In this document: one piece after another, positions 30,800 through 40,364 of the stretch
Layout: each line of letters begins with the position of its first letter
How positions within the stretch are numbered: the first letter of the stretch is position 1
Origin: Planctomycetaceae bacterium
Lineage (GTDB): Bacteria > Planctomycetota > Phycisphaerae > Phycisphaerales > SM1A02
Length of the DNA: 64,000 nt
Direction of reading: 5' to 3'
NCBI GenBank assembly: GCA_947490615.1
Contig: CANLHK010000002.1
Coordinates: 1-64,000 of the forward strand
Notes under the pieces: generated by a model
Seen by the model: the letters and a program-made list of their open reading frames with translations, nothing else
The model's database searches: none
What the model was told of the DNA's origin: nothing
Made by a program: the position numbers and the translations under genes

Positions 30800-32113
30800 A
30801 TGGGTCTTGCTGATCGCGATTACAACCGAGTACAGAGCGCTGGCGGTGGCCGAGTGAGCACGGGGCGCTTCTTGCTCGGACGCATTCGTTCCGCGTCACC
30901 ACGCGGCGGCTACTCCGCGACCTTCCTCATTGTCGTCGCCTGTTGCTTGGTCTACTTCCTCGACCTCTTGCTGCCCTCGCGTTTTGTGCAGTCAAGCCCG
31001 TGGATCGCGGCTCCTGCGCAGCGTGCCGCCGCCGATGCGATCGCGGCAAAGATCAAGCAGATTGATCAGCTCGCAGCTTCGGCCAAATCGCGCGGCGATA
31101 CGGCCGCCGTTGCGTCGTTGCTCGAGGGGCGCTCGTCACTTGAAGTGCTCTTCGAAGAGCGACAGCAACTGATCGTCGTGGCGGAAGAAGCATGGGAAGC
31201 GCGTCGCAATCGCGGTGAGTTTGTCGCCGTCATCGAGAAGGAACCTGGCGGCGGAGCGATGGCTGTGGCGCGGGAACCTGGAGTGTCGCGTCTTGTCGAT
31301 CCGTTGGCCGTTGCACGTGCAGACTCGGTCGGCCCCATCCGCGCGTGGATGCAATTCACCACGGCGCAGGCGATGTGGGTTCCGCAGAAGTGGGGGGCCG
31401 AACAGGGCTTTCAGTTCTGGCGCTTCCTCGGCTACGGCATCCTCCACATCAACCTCACGCATCTCTTGTTCAACATGCTTGGCTTGTGGGTCTTCGGCCC
31501 GATCGTGGAGCAAGCCTTTGGCCGACTGCGCTTCTTCGCGCTGTTCATGCTGAGCGTCGTCGTCGGCGCACTGCTCTACTTCTTACTCAATGTTGGCGGA
31601 CTGGCGGCCTTGGGCGTGACCGACGGCGAGTTCATCGTGCCTGGACTGCTGTTCAACAACCCGTACTTGCCGCTCATCGGCGCCAGCGCGGGCGTGTACG
31701 GCGTCATTCTCGCTGCAGCGTGGTTGCGTCCCAACGAGGACATCCTCCTTCTCTTCGTCTTTCCCATTCCGCTGCGGTACTTCGCGTTAGCGATCATCGG
31801 CATCAGCGTGTTCACGCTCTTACGCAATGGCAACAACGCTGGTGGTGAGGCCGCGCATCTTGGCGGTGCTCTCGCGGGTTGGTGGATCGCGCAGAGGCCG
31901 CATTTGCTCGATGATTTCTTTCCATTCTTCCATCGCTTTGACGGTCGAAGAGCCGCGCGGCCGACACCGCGGCGCGCGCCCGCTCCGTCGGATTCGGAGA
32001 TCGATCGCATTCTCGACAAGGTCCGCGCGGAAGGGCTCGCGAGTTTGAGCGAGCGCGAGCGCACCGCCCTGCGCAACGCCACCGATGAACACAGGAAGCG
32101 CGATGGCCGGTAG
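30800..32113 (+). CDS. Rhomboid-family intramembrane serine protease
   Basis: FLGYGILHINLTHLLFNMLGLWVFGPIVE, LIGASAGVYGVI (Ser), EAAHLGGALAGW (His). Confidence 0.88.
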   Translation: MGLADRDYNRVQSAGGGRVSTGRFLLGRIRSASPRGGYSATFLIVVACCLVYFLDLLLPSRFVQSSPWIAAPAQRAAADAIAAKIKQIDQLAASAKSRGDTAAVASLLEGRSSLEVLFEERQQLIVVAEEAWEARRNRGEFVAVIEKEPGGGAMAVAREPGVSRLVDPLAVARADSVGPIRAWMQFTTAQAMWVPQKWGAEQGFQFWRFLGYGILHINLTHLLFNMLGLWVFGPIVEQAFGRLRFFALFMLSVVVGALLYFLLNVGGLAALGVTDGEFIVPGLLFNNPYLPLIGASAGVYGVILAAAWLRPNEDILLLFVFPIPLRYFALAIIGISVFTLLRNGNNAGGEAAHLGGALAGWWIAQRPHLLDDFFPFFHRFDGRRAARPTPRRAPAPSDSEIDRILDKVRAEGLASLSERERTALRNATDEHRKRDGR

Positions 32114-33320
32114 CACGGGCCGCCACGCGGTGCGCTTTGAATTGCGCCAACAGTCGAAGTCCACGGCCGCGCGACTTGGACGCGTGACCACCAAGCACGG
32201 ATCGTTCGACACGCCCGCGTTTATGCCCGTGGCGACGGCCGCGACCATGAAAGGTCTGACGCCCGACCAGATCACTTCGACGGGCGCACAGATCATTCTC
32301 AACAACGCGTATCACCTGATGCTGCGACCAGGCGCTGAGCGCATCGCGCACTTTGGCGGCAGTCACGCCTTCATGCGTTGGGACAAGCCGATCCTCACCG
32401 ACAGCGGCGGCTTTCAAGCGTGGTCGATGTCGGAGGGAACCAAGATCAGCGAAGAAGGCGTGGAGTTTCGCTCCTTCGTGGATGGGTCGAAGGTGCTGCT
32501 CTCACCAGAGCGTTCGATCGCGGTGCAGAACGCCATCGGCTCCGACATCATGATGGCGTTTGATGATTGCCCGCCAGCGCTCAAGCCGACCACGCCTGTC
32601 GAGGATCCGCAACTCTCGCGCAAGCGTCGAAGCGATCCAGCGGAACACCAGAAGCGACTTGAAGCGGCCATCGATCGGACCGCGCGTTGGTTGGAGCGGT
32701 GTGTTGCTGCGCATGCTCGAGGTGATGAACAGGGGCTCTTCGGCATCGTGCAAGGCGGCACGGATCTCACGCTGCGTCAGAGGTCGGTCGAACAGATTTG
32801 CGCCTTTGACCTCCCCGGATTTGCCATCGGCGGGGTCGCCGTCGGCGAGTCGCCCGATGAGATCCACCGCACTGTGGCCGCAGTCGCCCCCATGCTTCCG
32901 TCGGACCGCCCGCGCTACCTCATGGGTGTCGGCTATGAGCGCGACATCGTGGCGGCGGTGAAAGCGGGGGTGGACATGTTTGACTGTGTCCTGCCTACGC
33001 GAAACGGCCGAAAAGGCTACGCCTTTACGCCAACGGGCGCGGTGCGCATCCGCAACGCCTGCCACACCCTCGACCCCACGCCCGTTGATCCAACCTGCGA
33101 TTGCCTGGCCTGCGCGGGCGGCTTTTCCCGCGGATACATCCGCCACCTCTTCATGGCCGACGAGATGCTCGGACCGACCCTTCTGAGCATCCATAACCTC
33201 CGCCACTTCCAGAGGCTGATGGTGGACATTCGGGCCGTGATCGGTGATGATCGGTGGTTCGACCTTGAGTCCCGCTGGCCCGTGCTTGGCACACCCGCGA
33301 CGGCTGAGGTTGATCCGTGA
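32103..33320 (+). CDS. tgt: Queuine tRNA-ribosyltransferase
   Basis: GSFDTPAFMPVATAATMKGLTPDQI, TDSGGFQAWSM, DDCPP, FGIVQGG, GVDMFDCVLPTRNGRKG, CDCLAC. Confidence 0.95.
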   Translation: MAGSTGRHAVRFELRQQSKSTAARLGRVTTKHGSFDTPAFMPVATAATMKGLTPDQITSTGAQIILNNAYHLMLRPGAERIAHFGGSHAFMRWDKPILTDSGGFQAWSMSEGTKISEEGVEFRSFVDGSKVLLSPERSIAVQNAIGSDIMMAFDDCPPALKPTTPVEDPQLSRKRRSDPAEHQKRLEAAIDRTARWLERCVAAHARGDEQGLFGIVQGGTDLTLRQRSVEQICAFDLPGFAIGGVAVGESPDEIHRTVAAVAPMLPSDRPRYLMGVGYERDIVAAVKAGVDMFDCVLPTRNGRKGYAFTPTGAVRIRNACHTLDPTPVDPTCDCLACAGGFSRGYIRHLFMADEMLGPTLLSIHNLRHFQRLMVDIRAVIGDDRWFDLESRWPVLGTPATAEVDP

Positions 33321-33432
33321 GCGGGCGTACCTCGCGCGGATTTTTTTGCCCCCCGTTCGGCCCAACCATTGGCCGAACCAGTTGCTATGCCACCGACGCG
33401 AGCTGTTCGCGTCGCCGAAAGGACCTCTCGCT

Positions 33433-33852
33433 GTGCTTGAACTCCTGATCGCGCAAACCGACGGCCCCGCCCTTGCTGGGCAGCCCGTCGTCACCGCTTC
33501 TCCTACCGCCACGGGAACCTCCGAGGCGGCAGGCACTCCAGTCACGCCAGCGGCTCCAGCGCGGGCAGGCGGCTTCGACTTCGTGACCCTCGCTCTCTTT
33601 GGCGTCGTGATCGCGCTGATCATCTCGAGCGTGCTCGGTGGTCGACGCGAGAAGAAGAAGTTCGCGGAGATGATGTCCTCGATGAAGCGCAACGACCAGG
33701 TTCGCACTGTGGGCGGCATCATCGGGAGCGTCGTTGAGGTCAAGCCTGATGTGGTGGTCCTGAAGATCGACGAAAACTCGAACACCAAGATCACCGTCGT
33801 CCGCAGCAAGATCGAAGCGGTCATCAAAGAATCAACGACAGGCACCGCCTGA
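33433..33852 (+). CDS. yajC: Preprotein translocase subunit YajC
   Basis: Single TM then RREKKKFAEMMSSMKRNDQVRTVGGIIGSVVEVKPDVVVLKIDENSNTKITVVRSKIEAV; immediately upstream of secDF. GTG start. Confidence 0.9.
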   Translation: MLELLIAQTDGPALAGQPVVTASPTATGTSEAAGTPVTPAAPARAGGFDFVTLALFGVVIALIISSVLGGRREKKKFAEMMSSMKRNDQVRTVGGIIGSVVEVKPDVVVLKIDENSNTKITVVRSKIEAVIKESTTGTA

Positions 33853-33981
33853 GTCCTCGTCCGAGGCGCCACGGCTGACGATGGCGCGGACATCAAGGAG
33901 CGCCGCTGCGTGTGCAGTGGGCGCTCATCGTGACGGAGCGCCGTCACGGATGACAGCTCGTGAGAGAAATTGGAACAGAAC

Positions 33982-36900
33982 ATGAAGAACGCCTGGATGA
34001 AGCTCGCTCTCGTCGCCGCACTCTGCGCCATCTGCGCTTGGGAACTCGGCGTGAAGGGCATCCGACTCGGTAAGGACCTCCAGGGCGGCGTGAGCCTGGT
34101 CTACTCGGTGAAGATCCCCGCGGGCCAGCAGTCCGAGACGGTGCTCGGGCAGGTCATTGATGTGCTCAAGCAGCGCGTCAATCCGCAGGGCGTGCTCGAC
34201 ATCGGCATGCAGCCGCAGGGCGCGGACCGCATCGAAGTCGTCATGCCGCTTCCATCGGCCGAAGTGCGTGCGCTGCAACTTGAGGCCAAGGCGCGCATCG
34301 AAGAGTTCCTCGCCAAGACGCAGATCGCTGCGAGTGAGCTCGATGCGGCTCTCGCCACAGGCACCGCGGCTTCGCGGTTTGCCAAGCAAAATCCAGCTGT
34401 TGCCGAACTCGAAGGCGCGTGGCAGAACATGCAGCAAGTGCGAGCAGACCTTGCTGCGCTTCAGTCCAGCGGTGCTGCGAGCGATCAGCTCGGACCTGCT
34501 GAGGACAAGGTTGTCGCAGGCGAACTGCGCTACGAGAATCTCCGCGGTCAAGTCCTCGCGCGCACGCTTGCGCCAGCTCGTTTGACGAAGGCTCTTGAGC
34601 TCTCCCTCAAGCCACAACCGCTGCGCGATGCCGACGGCAAGATCGTGATGAACGCCAGCGGCGATGCGGAGATGGGACCGAGTCCGCGCGAGAAGGAGAT
34701 GGCTGCGATCAAGAGCGAGTTCGCCACGCTGTCGGCCGAACTCGATGAGCTCGCTGCGACCAATGACCGCTACATCGCTCGGCGCACGGGTCTCGATGAT
34801 CCGCAAGATCTCATTCGCCTCATGCGTGGCGCGGGTGTCCTTGACTTCCGAATCGCTGTCGATCCCAACAAGCCGCAAGGCGTGAATCCTGTCGAGATCC
34901 GCAAGGACCTCGTCGCCAAGGGACCCCGCGCTGGTGAGCCAGGCATCGCTCGCTGGTTCCCACTGAACGATCTCAAGCAGTGGTACGACAAGCCCGCCGA
35001 ACTCGAAGCGCTCAAGGCCGCGCCCGTCGAGTATTTCGCAGCGCGCAATCTCACGGTGGGTGAGTTTGCTGGCGAGCTCTACCTCCTCCTGTACGACTCC
35101 GATGCCAAGAGTCTCACGCACCGTGGTGGCGCGAGTTGGGGACTCACCAATGCCTACCGCACCACCGATCAGCGCCTCGGCGCTGCAGCGGTTGGATTTC
35201 AGCTTGATCAGAACGGCGGGCAGCGCATGGCGCAGCTCACGGGCACCCATGTCGGCGAGCCGATGGCGATCGTGCTCGATGACGAGGTCTACAGCGCACC
35301 GCGCCTGAACAGCACCATCTCGGATTCCGGTGTGATCACGGGCCAGTTCGGTGAGGAAGAACTCTCCTACCTCATCCGCGTGCTCACCGCAGGCAGCCTC
35401 GAAGCGAAGATCTCGAGCGATCCGATCTCGGTGAACATCCTCGGCCCCTCGATCGGCGCCGACAACCTTGAGAAGGGTCTGCAAGCCACGATCATCTCGG
35501 TCTCGATCACCTGCGTGGTGATGCTCCTCTACTACTTCCTCGCTGGACTCATCGTCGACATCGCTCTGGCGATCAACACGCTGATGATCTTCGGCATCAT
35601 GGCGCTCATCGACGGGACCTTCACCCTGCCTGGTCTGGCGGGCGTGGCGCTGTCAGTCGCGATGGCCGTCGACGCCAATGTGCTCATTTACGAGCGCATT
35701 CGCGAAGAACTCGAACTCGGCAATCCGCTGAAGGCCTCGATTGACATCGCCTACAAGCGTGCACTCAGCGCCATCATCGACGGCAACGTCACCAACTTGA
35801 TCGCCTGCGTGGTGCTCTACAAGGTCGGCGCGACGGAAGTGAAGGGCTTTGCGCTCACCATGTCCATCGGCGTCATCACCACGCTCTTCACGGGACTTTG
35901 GGTCTCGCGCGCGATGTTTGATGTCGCACTCGCTGGCGGCATGAAGCGGCTGCCCATGTTGCCGACGGTCGTTCCATCGATCTCGCGCTTCCTGCTACCC
36001 AATGTCGATTGGATCAAGTTGCGTCCAGCGCTCTTTGGGTTCAGCATCGCCTTGGCCGTGCTCTCAACGGGCGCCTTCGTGATGCGCGGCAACGACATGT
36101 ACGAGACCGAGTTCCGCGGCGGAAACTCGATGACGCTGTCGACGCGCATGGCTCGTGGTGGCGAACCCCTAGCCCAAGACGGTCGCCTGGGAATCACCCG
36201 CGCAGAGATGGAGACGATGGTCCGTGCGATCGGCGCGGCTGCGGGCGACGACATCGTGGTCGCGCAGTTGCGCAGTGCGAATGTCCTGACCGTTGGTGAG
36301 AGCACCAGCGACGGACTCGCGTCGAAGTTCCAAGTGCGCGTCGGCAATCCCTCGGAGATCCCTGAGGGCTTCGATGAGACTCGTATCTCCCGCGACATCG
36401 TGAGCGCCGTCTCGACTGGGCTCGCGGGACAGTTGGATGTCCGTCTGCCCCTCGTGTTTGCGAACTCGACTTCCGAAGATCACACCGCAGTCACCAAGCC
36501 ACTCGAGAAGGCTCTGATCGGAAGTTCGATCGGTCGTCCGCAGACCTCGTCGGATGCCGTAGCGGAGTTCCGCGGCGGCGTGGCGGTGCTGGTCGATGGG
36601 TTGGAAACCCCTGTCACAGCGACGGATGTGGCCGCGCGCATCACCCGCATGCGTTCGCAGCCCGACTGGTCGTCGACCGCTGGGCGCAAGACCCGGGTGG
36701 TTGGCATTGACCCCGTTGATCCAAGCAATCCAGGCGGTCTCCATCGGGGCTTTGCCGTCCTGGTTTCGGACGCCGACATCAACAGCTTTGATGTTGAACT
36801 CGAAGTGTGGGATCGCGACCTGGCCAGAATCGAGTGGAGCTTGGTGCGCGACGCGCTGACTCAGCAGGCGAGCCTCGACCAAGTGTCGAGCTTCTCTCCC

Positions 36901-37503
36901 GTGGTCGCAGAGAATCTCGCCGCGACCGCGGTGGTCGCCGTCATCCTCAGCCTCATCGGCATGCTCGCCTACATCTGGGTGCGGTTCGGAAGTTTCCGCT
37001 TCTCAACGGCGACGGTGTTGGGCGTCACCTTCAATGTGATCGTCTGCCTTGGCTTCCTCGCGATCTCGATTCCGCTCGCTTCGTCAGGCATCGGACCTGC
37101 GCTCTACCTCGAGGAATACCGCATCGACCTCAATGTCGTGGCGGGTCTTCTTACCATCATCGGTTACTCGCTCAACGACACCGTGGTCATCCTCGACCGC
37201 ATCCGCGAGAACCGCGGCAAGCGAACATGGATCAGCCGCGAGACGGTGAACCTCTCGATCAACCAAACCTTCAGCCGAACCATCCTCACTGGTGGAAGCA
37301 CCTTCGCGACAGCGATCGTGTTGATCGTGCTCGGTGGTACGGGCATTCGACCGTTCGCCTACACCTTCCTCATCGGACTCATCGCAGGCACTTTTAGTTC
37401 GGTGGCAATCGCAGCGCCGCTCGTGTATAGTCGCCGCGAAGAAGAGGAAGAACGAGCGAAGGCCGCCATCGTGCCTGTCAGTGCATCGCTTCAACCTGCT
37501 TGA
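33982..37503 (+). CDS. secDF: Fused SecDF protein translocase subunit
   Basis: SecD half (GKDLQGGVSLVYSV, VAMAVDANVLIYERIREE) and SecF half (FRGGNSM, SLNDTVVILDRIRENRGK) in one ORF. Confidence 0.95.
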   Translation: MKNAWMKLALVAALCAICAWELGVKGIRLGKDLQGGVSLVYSVKIPAGQQSETVLGQVIDVLKQRVNPQGVLDIGMQPQGADRIEVVMPLPSAEVRALQLEAKARIEEFLAKTQIAASELDAALATGTAASRFAKQNPAVAELEGAWQNMQQVRADLAALQSSGAASDQLGPAEDKVVAGELRYENLRGQVLARTLAPARLTKALELSLKPQPLRDADGKIVMNASGDAEMGPSPREKEMAAIKSEFATLSAELDELAATNDRYIARRTGLDDPQDLIRLMRGAGVLDFRIAVDPNKPQGVNPVEIRKDLVAKGPRAGEPGIARWFPLNDLKQWYDKPAELEALKAAPVEYFAARNLTVGEFAGELYLLLYDSDAKSLTHRGGASWGLTNAYRTTDQRLGAAAVGFQLDQNGGQRMAQLTGTHVGEPMAIVLDDEVYSAPRLNSTISDSGVITGQFGEEELSYLIRVLTAGSLEAKISSDPISVNILGPSIGADNLEKGLQATIISVSITCVVMLLYYFLAGLIVDIALAINTLMIFGIMALIDGTFTLPGLAGVALSVAMAVDANVLIYERIREELELGNPLKASIDIAYKRALSAIIDGNVTNLIACVVLYKVGATEVKGFALTMSIGVITTLFTGLWVSRAMFDVALAGGMKRLPMLPTVVPSISRFLLPNVDWIKLRPALFGFSIALAVLSTGAFVMRGNDMYETEFRGGNSMTLSTRMARGGEPLAQDGRLGITRAEMETMVRAIGAAAGDDIVVAQLRSANVLTVGESTSDGLASKFQVRVGNPSEIPEGFDETRISRDIVSAVSTGLAGQLDVRLPLVFANSTSEDHTAVTKPLEKALIGSSIGRPQTSSDAVAEFRGGVAVLVDGLETPVTATDVAARITRMRSQPDWSSTAGRKTRVVGIDPVDPSNPGGLHRGFAVLVSDADINSFDVELEVWDRDLARIEWSLVRDALTQQASLDQVSSFSPVVAENLAATAVVAVILSLIGMLAYIWVRFGSFRFSTATVLGVTFNVIVCLGFLAISIPLASSGIGPALYLEEYRIDLNVVAGLLTIIGYSLNDTVVILDRIRENRGKRTWISRETVNLSINQTFSRTILTGGSTFATAIVLIVLGGTGIRPFAYTFLIGLIAGTFSSVAIAAPLVYSRREEEEERAKAAIVPVSASLQPA

Positions 37504-37622
37504 ATACGCTGGTTTTCCAGTATTTTCCACGAGTCCTCGCCGGAACGGATGCCGGAGCCCGAGACTCGTTCGCACTTGCGATACCGTCGACTTTCTAGTC
37601 GCGTCTTCAAATCGAGCACCCC

Positions 37623-38714
37623 ATGCCGACCGGTACCAAGATCGCCGCAATCGTTCTCGTTGTTCTCCTCGGTGCAGCTGGCCTCTACTACGCCTTCGTG
37701 CCCGCCCCTCAACCCTCGCGCTTCGGCTCGTCCACCAACGGTGGCACGGGTACGCAGCGACCCGCGACGCTTCCGCCCGGCGGAGTTGGTGCGACAGGCA
37801 CGGTCGCAGGTACCGCTCCTGCGAATGGAACCGCGGGAGTCGGGACAGGCCTCGATGCGATGGCTGAGCGCGCGCGCCAGCTCGCAGCGGGTGGCAACAA
37901 CGCAGGCACTCCAACCAACACCGTGACTACAGGCACGCCAGGTACGACGACCCCGATCGTCACCGGCACTGGCACTCCAGGCACGACGCCAGGCACGACG
38001 CCAGGCACGACGCCAGGAACGACGCCAGGTACTCCGACCACCAGCACCGTCGGAACGCCAGCGGGCACGGTTCCAGCGGGCGCAGTCGGACTCACGACTC
38101 CGGGTGGAAGCACTGGTGGCAGCAATCGCCCCGGCTCGTTCAGGAATGGCACGGGCGCATCGATCACCCCAACGGGAACGACGACTCTGCCTGAAGCCCC
38201 AGGAATGAAGGCTGGCACTCCAGTGAACAGCGAGACGACCCATGTTGTCCGTAAGGGCGAGACGATGGGTGAGATCGCCAAGAACCTCCTTGGCGACGCG
38301 AGCAAGTGGAACCTCATCGCCAAGGCCAATCCGACCGTCGACCCAGGTCGCATGAAGATCGGCACCAAGCTGCGCATTCCGAGTGCGTCGCCAAGCGCCG
38401 AAGGCACGGCGGCCACGGGAACCCTCGCCACGGGAACCAGCAATGGAACTCGCGGCACTCCGAGCAGCGCGACGACACCGACCTCGGGCAGCAAGAGCGC
38501 GACTGGCGCGCTGGCTTCAGGCGCGACCATGCACACGGTCGCCAAGAGCGAGACGCTCTCTTCGATTGCGCAGAAGTACTACGGCAACTCGAAGCTCTGG
38601 AAGGCGATCGCCAAGGCCAACCCCAAGGTCGACGCCAACAAGCTCTCGATTGGAACCAAGCTTTCCATCCCCTCCAAGGCGATGGCGACGGGCGCCGAGC
38701 GCGAGATGAACTGA
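37623..38714 (+). CDS. LysM-repeat protein with Gly/Thr/Pro-rich linker
   Basis: N-term TM; two LysM units (VVRKGETMGEIAKNLLGDASKWNLIAKANP; TVAKSETLSSIAQKYYGNSKLWKAIAKANP). Confidence 0.85.
   Translation: MPTGTKIAAIVLVVLLGAAGLYYAFVPAPQPSRFGSSTNGGTGTQRPATLPPGGVGATGTVAGTAPANGTAGVGTGLDAMAERARQLAAGGNNAGTPTNTVTTGTPGTTTPIVTGTGTPGTTPGTTPGTTPGTTPGTPTTSTVGTPAGTVPAGAVGLTTPGGSTGGSNRPGSFRNGTGASITPTGTTTLPEAPGMKAGTPVNSETTHVVRKGETMGEIAKNLLGDASKWNLIAKANPTVDPGRMKIGTKLRIPSASPSAEGTAATGTLATGTSNGTRGTPSSATTPTSGSKSATGALASGATMHTVAKSETLSSIAQKYYGNSKLWKAIAKANPKVDANKLSIGTKLSIPSKAMATGAEREMN
37979..38026 (+). repeat. 12-bp tandem repeat (about 4 copies) encoding PGTT
   Basis: aggcacgacgcc x3 then aggaacgacgcc. Confidence 0.85.
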
Positions 38715-38759
38715 ACCTGATCCGCTGCGTCTAACGAGCAGCATCTTCCGCAAGACCTC

Positions 38760-38802
38760 GTGGCGCTCTTGGTACACCCAAGGGCGCCACGCTTCTTTTT
38801 CT
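38760..38802 (+). terminator. Intrinsic terminator after the LysM gene
   Basis: gtggcgctcttgg tacac ccaagggcgccac stem followed by gcttctttttc. Confidence 0.88.
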
Positions 38803-38906
38803 CGCTATCCTCTGCAACTCAATTCTGTGGCGCGCTGGCGCAGTTTGCCTGCGTGAGCACACGGCCTTTCTCTCTCCTCTGGCATCGACCCCACTCGGCT
38901 TCACGC

Positions 38907-39929
38907 ATGTCTACGAATGTCGTCCTCATCCCTGGTGATGGAATTGGTCCTGAAGTGGCCGTGGCAACCCAGCGCGTCCTTGACGCAGCAGGTGCCGATC
39001 TGAAATGGACGATTCGTCACGCGGGAGAGGCTGCGCTTCTCGCGGGAGAGAAGTCGTTGCTTCCGCAATCGACGATCGACCTCATCTCCGAGTACGGCGT
39101 GGCCCTGAAGGGTCCGTGCACGACCCCGATTGGAACTGGGTTTCGCTCGGTGAATGTCTCGCTGCGCAAGTGCCTCGATCTCTTTGCGGCGATTCGTCCG
39201 ATCCGCAGCATGGCAGGAGTGAAGAGCCGCTACTCGGAAGTGGACCTTGTGATCGTGCGCGAGAACACCGAAGGCCTCTACGGCGGCATCGAGAGCGAGA
39301 TTGCCAAAGGTGTCTGCACCAGCACCAAGGTCGCCACCGAAGCTGCGTCGCGCCGTATCGCTGATTACGCCTTCCGCTACTGCCGCGAGCGCAGTCGTCG
39401 CAAGCTGAGCGTCTTTCACAAGGCCAACATCCTGAAGCTCACCGACGGGCTCTTCATCCGTTGCGCGCGAGAGATTCACGACGCCCACTACCCGGACATC
39501 GAGTACGAAGAGGTCATCATCGATGCGGGCTGCATGAAGATGGTTCAGGACCCCAAGCGCTTCGATGTGATCCTCGCGGAGAATCTCTACGGCGACATCA
39601 TGAGTGATCTTTGCGCGGGGCTTGTCGGCGGTCTTGGTGTGACTCCAGGATCGAACATCGGCGAGAAGGGGGCTGTGTTTGAAGCGGTGCACGGTTCCGC
39701 GCCCGACATTGCAGGGAAGGGCATCGCCAACCCGCTCGCGCTCATCATGTCGGGCGTGATGATGCTGAACTGGCTCTCGACGCAGCGCGGCGAACCGAAG
39801 TTTGGCGCGTGCGCCACGCGCATTCGGCGCGCCTACGACCGTGCGCTGACCGACGGCGCCACGACGCGCGATCTCGGCGGCTCGCTGAACACGCTTGAGT
39901 TTGCCGACGCGATCATCGCGCGACTTTGA
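38907..39929 (+). CDS. Isocitrate/isopropylmalate dehydrogenase family protein (NAD-IDH-like)
   Basis: VLIPGDGIGPEV, VIVRENTEGLYGGIE, EAVHGSAPDIAGKGIANP. Confidence 0.9.
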   Translation: MSTNVVLIPGDGIGPEVAVATQRVLDAAGADLKWTIRHAGEAALLAGEKSLLPQSTIDLISEYGVALKGPCTTPIGTGFRSVNVSLRKCLDLFAAIRPIRSMAGVKSRYSEVDLVIVRENTEGLYGGIESEIAKGVCTSTKVATEAASRRIADYAFRYCRERSRRKLSVFHKANILKLTDGLFIRCAREIHDAHYPDIEYEEVIIDAGCMKMVQDPKRFDVILAENLYGDIMSDLCAGLVGGLGVTPGSNIGEKGAVFEAVHGSAPDIAGKGIANPLALIMSGVMMLNWLSTQRGEPKFGACATRIRRAYDRALTDGATTRDLGGSLNTLEFADAIIARL

Positions 39930-39941
39930 TCCACGAGCTCG

Positions 39942-40199
39942 TTAGCCAGCGGTTCGTCGCACGAGACGAAGCACATCGTGCTCCATCTTTGCCAGCGTCG
40001 CTGCTTCCTCAGGAGTGAGATCGAGGCTGTCACTCGTCTTCAAGCGCAATCGATCCGCTGCAGCCGCGGCGAGCAACTGCGGGTCCGACGCCAACCACGG
40101 GCAGTCGGACTCGCGCTTGAGTTCGCTGGCCTCTCGGATGAGTTCCGAGTGCGATGGCGCTTCGCCGCTGCCATCGGGTTCGGGGGTCGAAGAGTTCAT
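39942..40199 (-). CDS. Hypothetical small protein
   Basis: 85-aa acidic ORF (from internal ATG at 40199) between flanking genes; no recognised domain. Confidence 0.4.
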   Translation of the reverse strand: MNSSTPEPDGSGEAPSHSELIREASELKRESDCPWLASDPQLLAAAAADRLRLKTSDSLDLTPEEAATLAKMEHDVLRLVRRTAG

Positions 40200-40364
40200 G
40201 CCAAGGATGGTCGATTCTGCTCGCGGCGATGCAAGGGAGCTTGGTGCGATCGAGAGAGAAACCACGACGGCCCACGCCGCGCCAATGCGAAAGGCGATAC
40301 GGACCGCATGTCGAAGGCACGCGTATGCCGCAAAAAACGCAGGGAAACTGCCTGCGCGCCGCGA

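Noticed and set aside
32502-34061. 519-aa minus-strand ORF
   Set aside because: Antisense across tgt and yajC; composition-driven.
33925-35484. 519-aa minus-strand ORF
   Set aside because: Antisense to secDF, which has clear family motifs.
37979-38026. Possible CRISPR-like repeat
   Set aside because: Contiguous 12-bp direct repeats in frame inside a coding linker; no spacers.
37709-38545. 278-aa minus-strand ORF with VPGV repeats
   Set aside because: Apparent elastin-like repeats are the reverse translation of the 12-bp repeat in the LysM gene.
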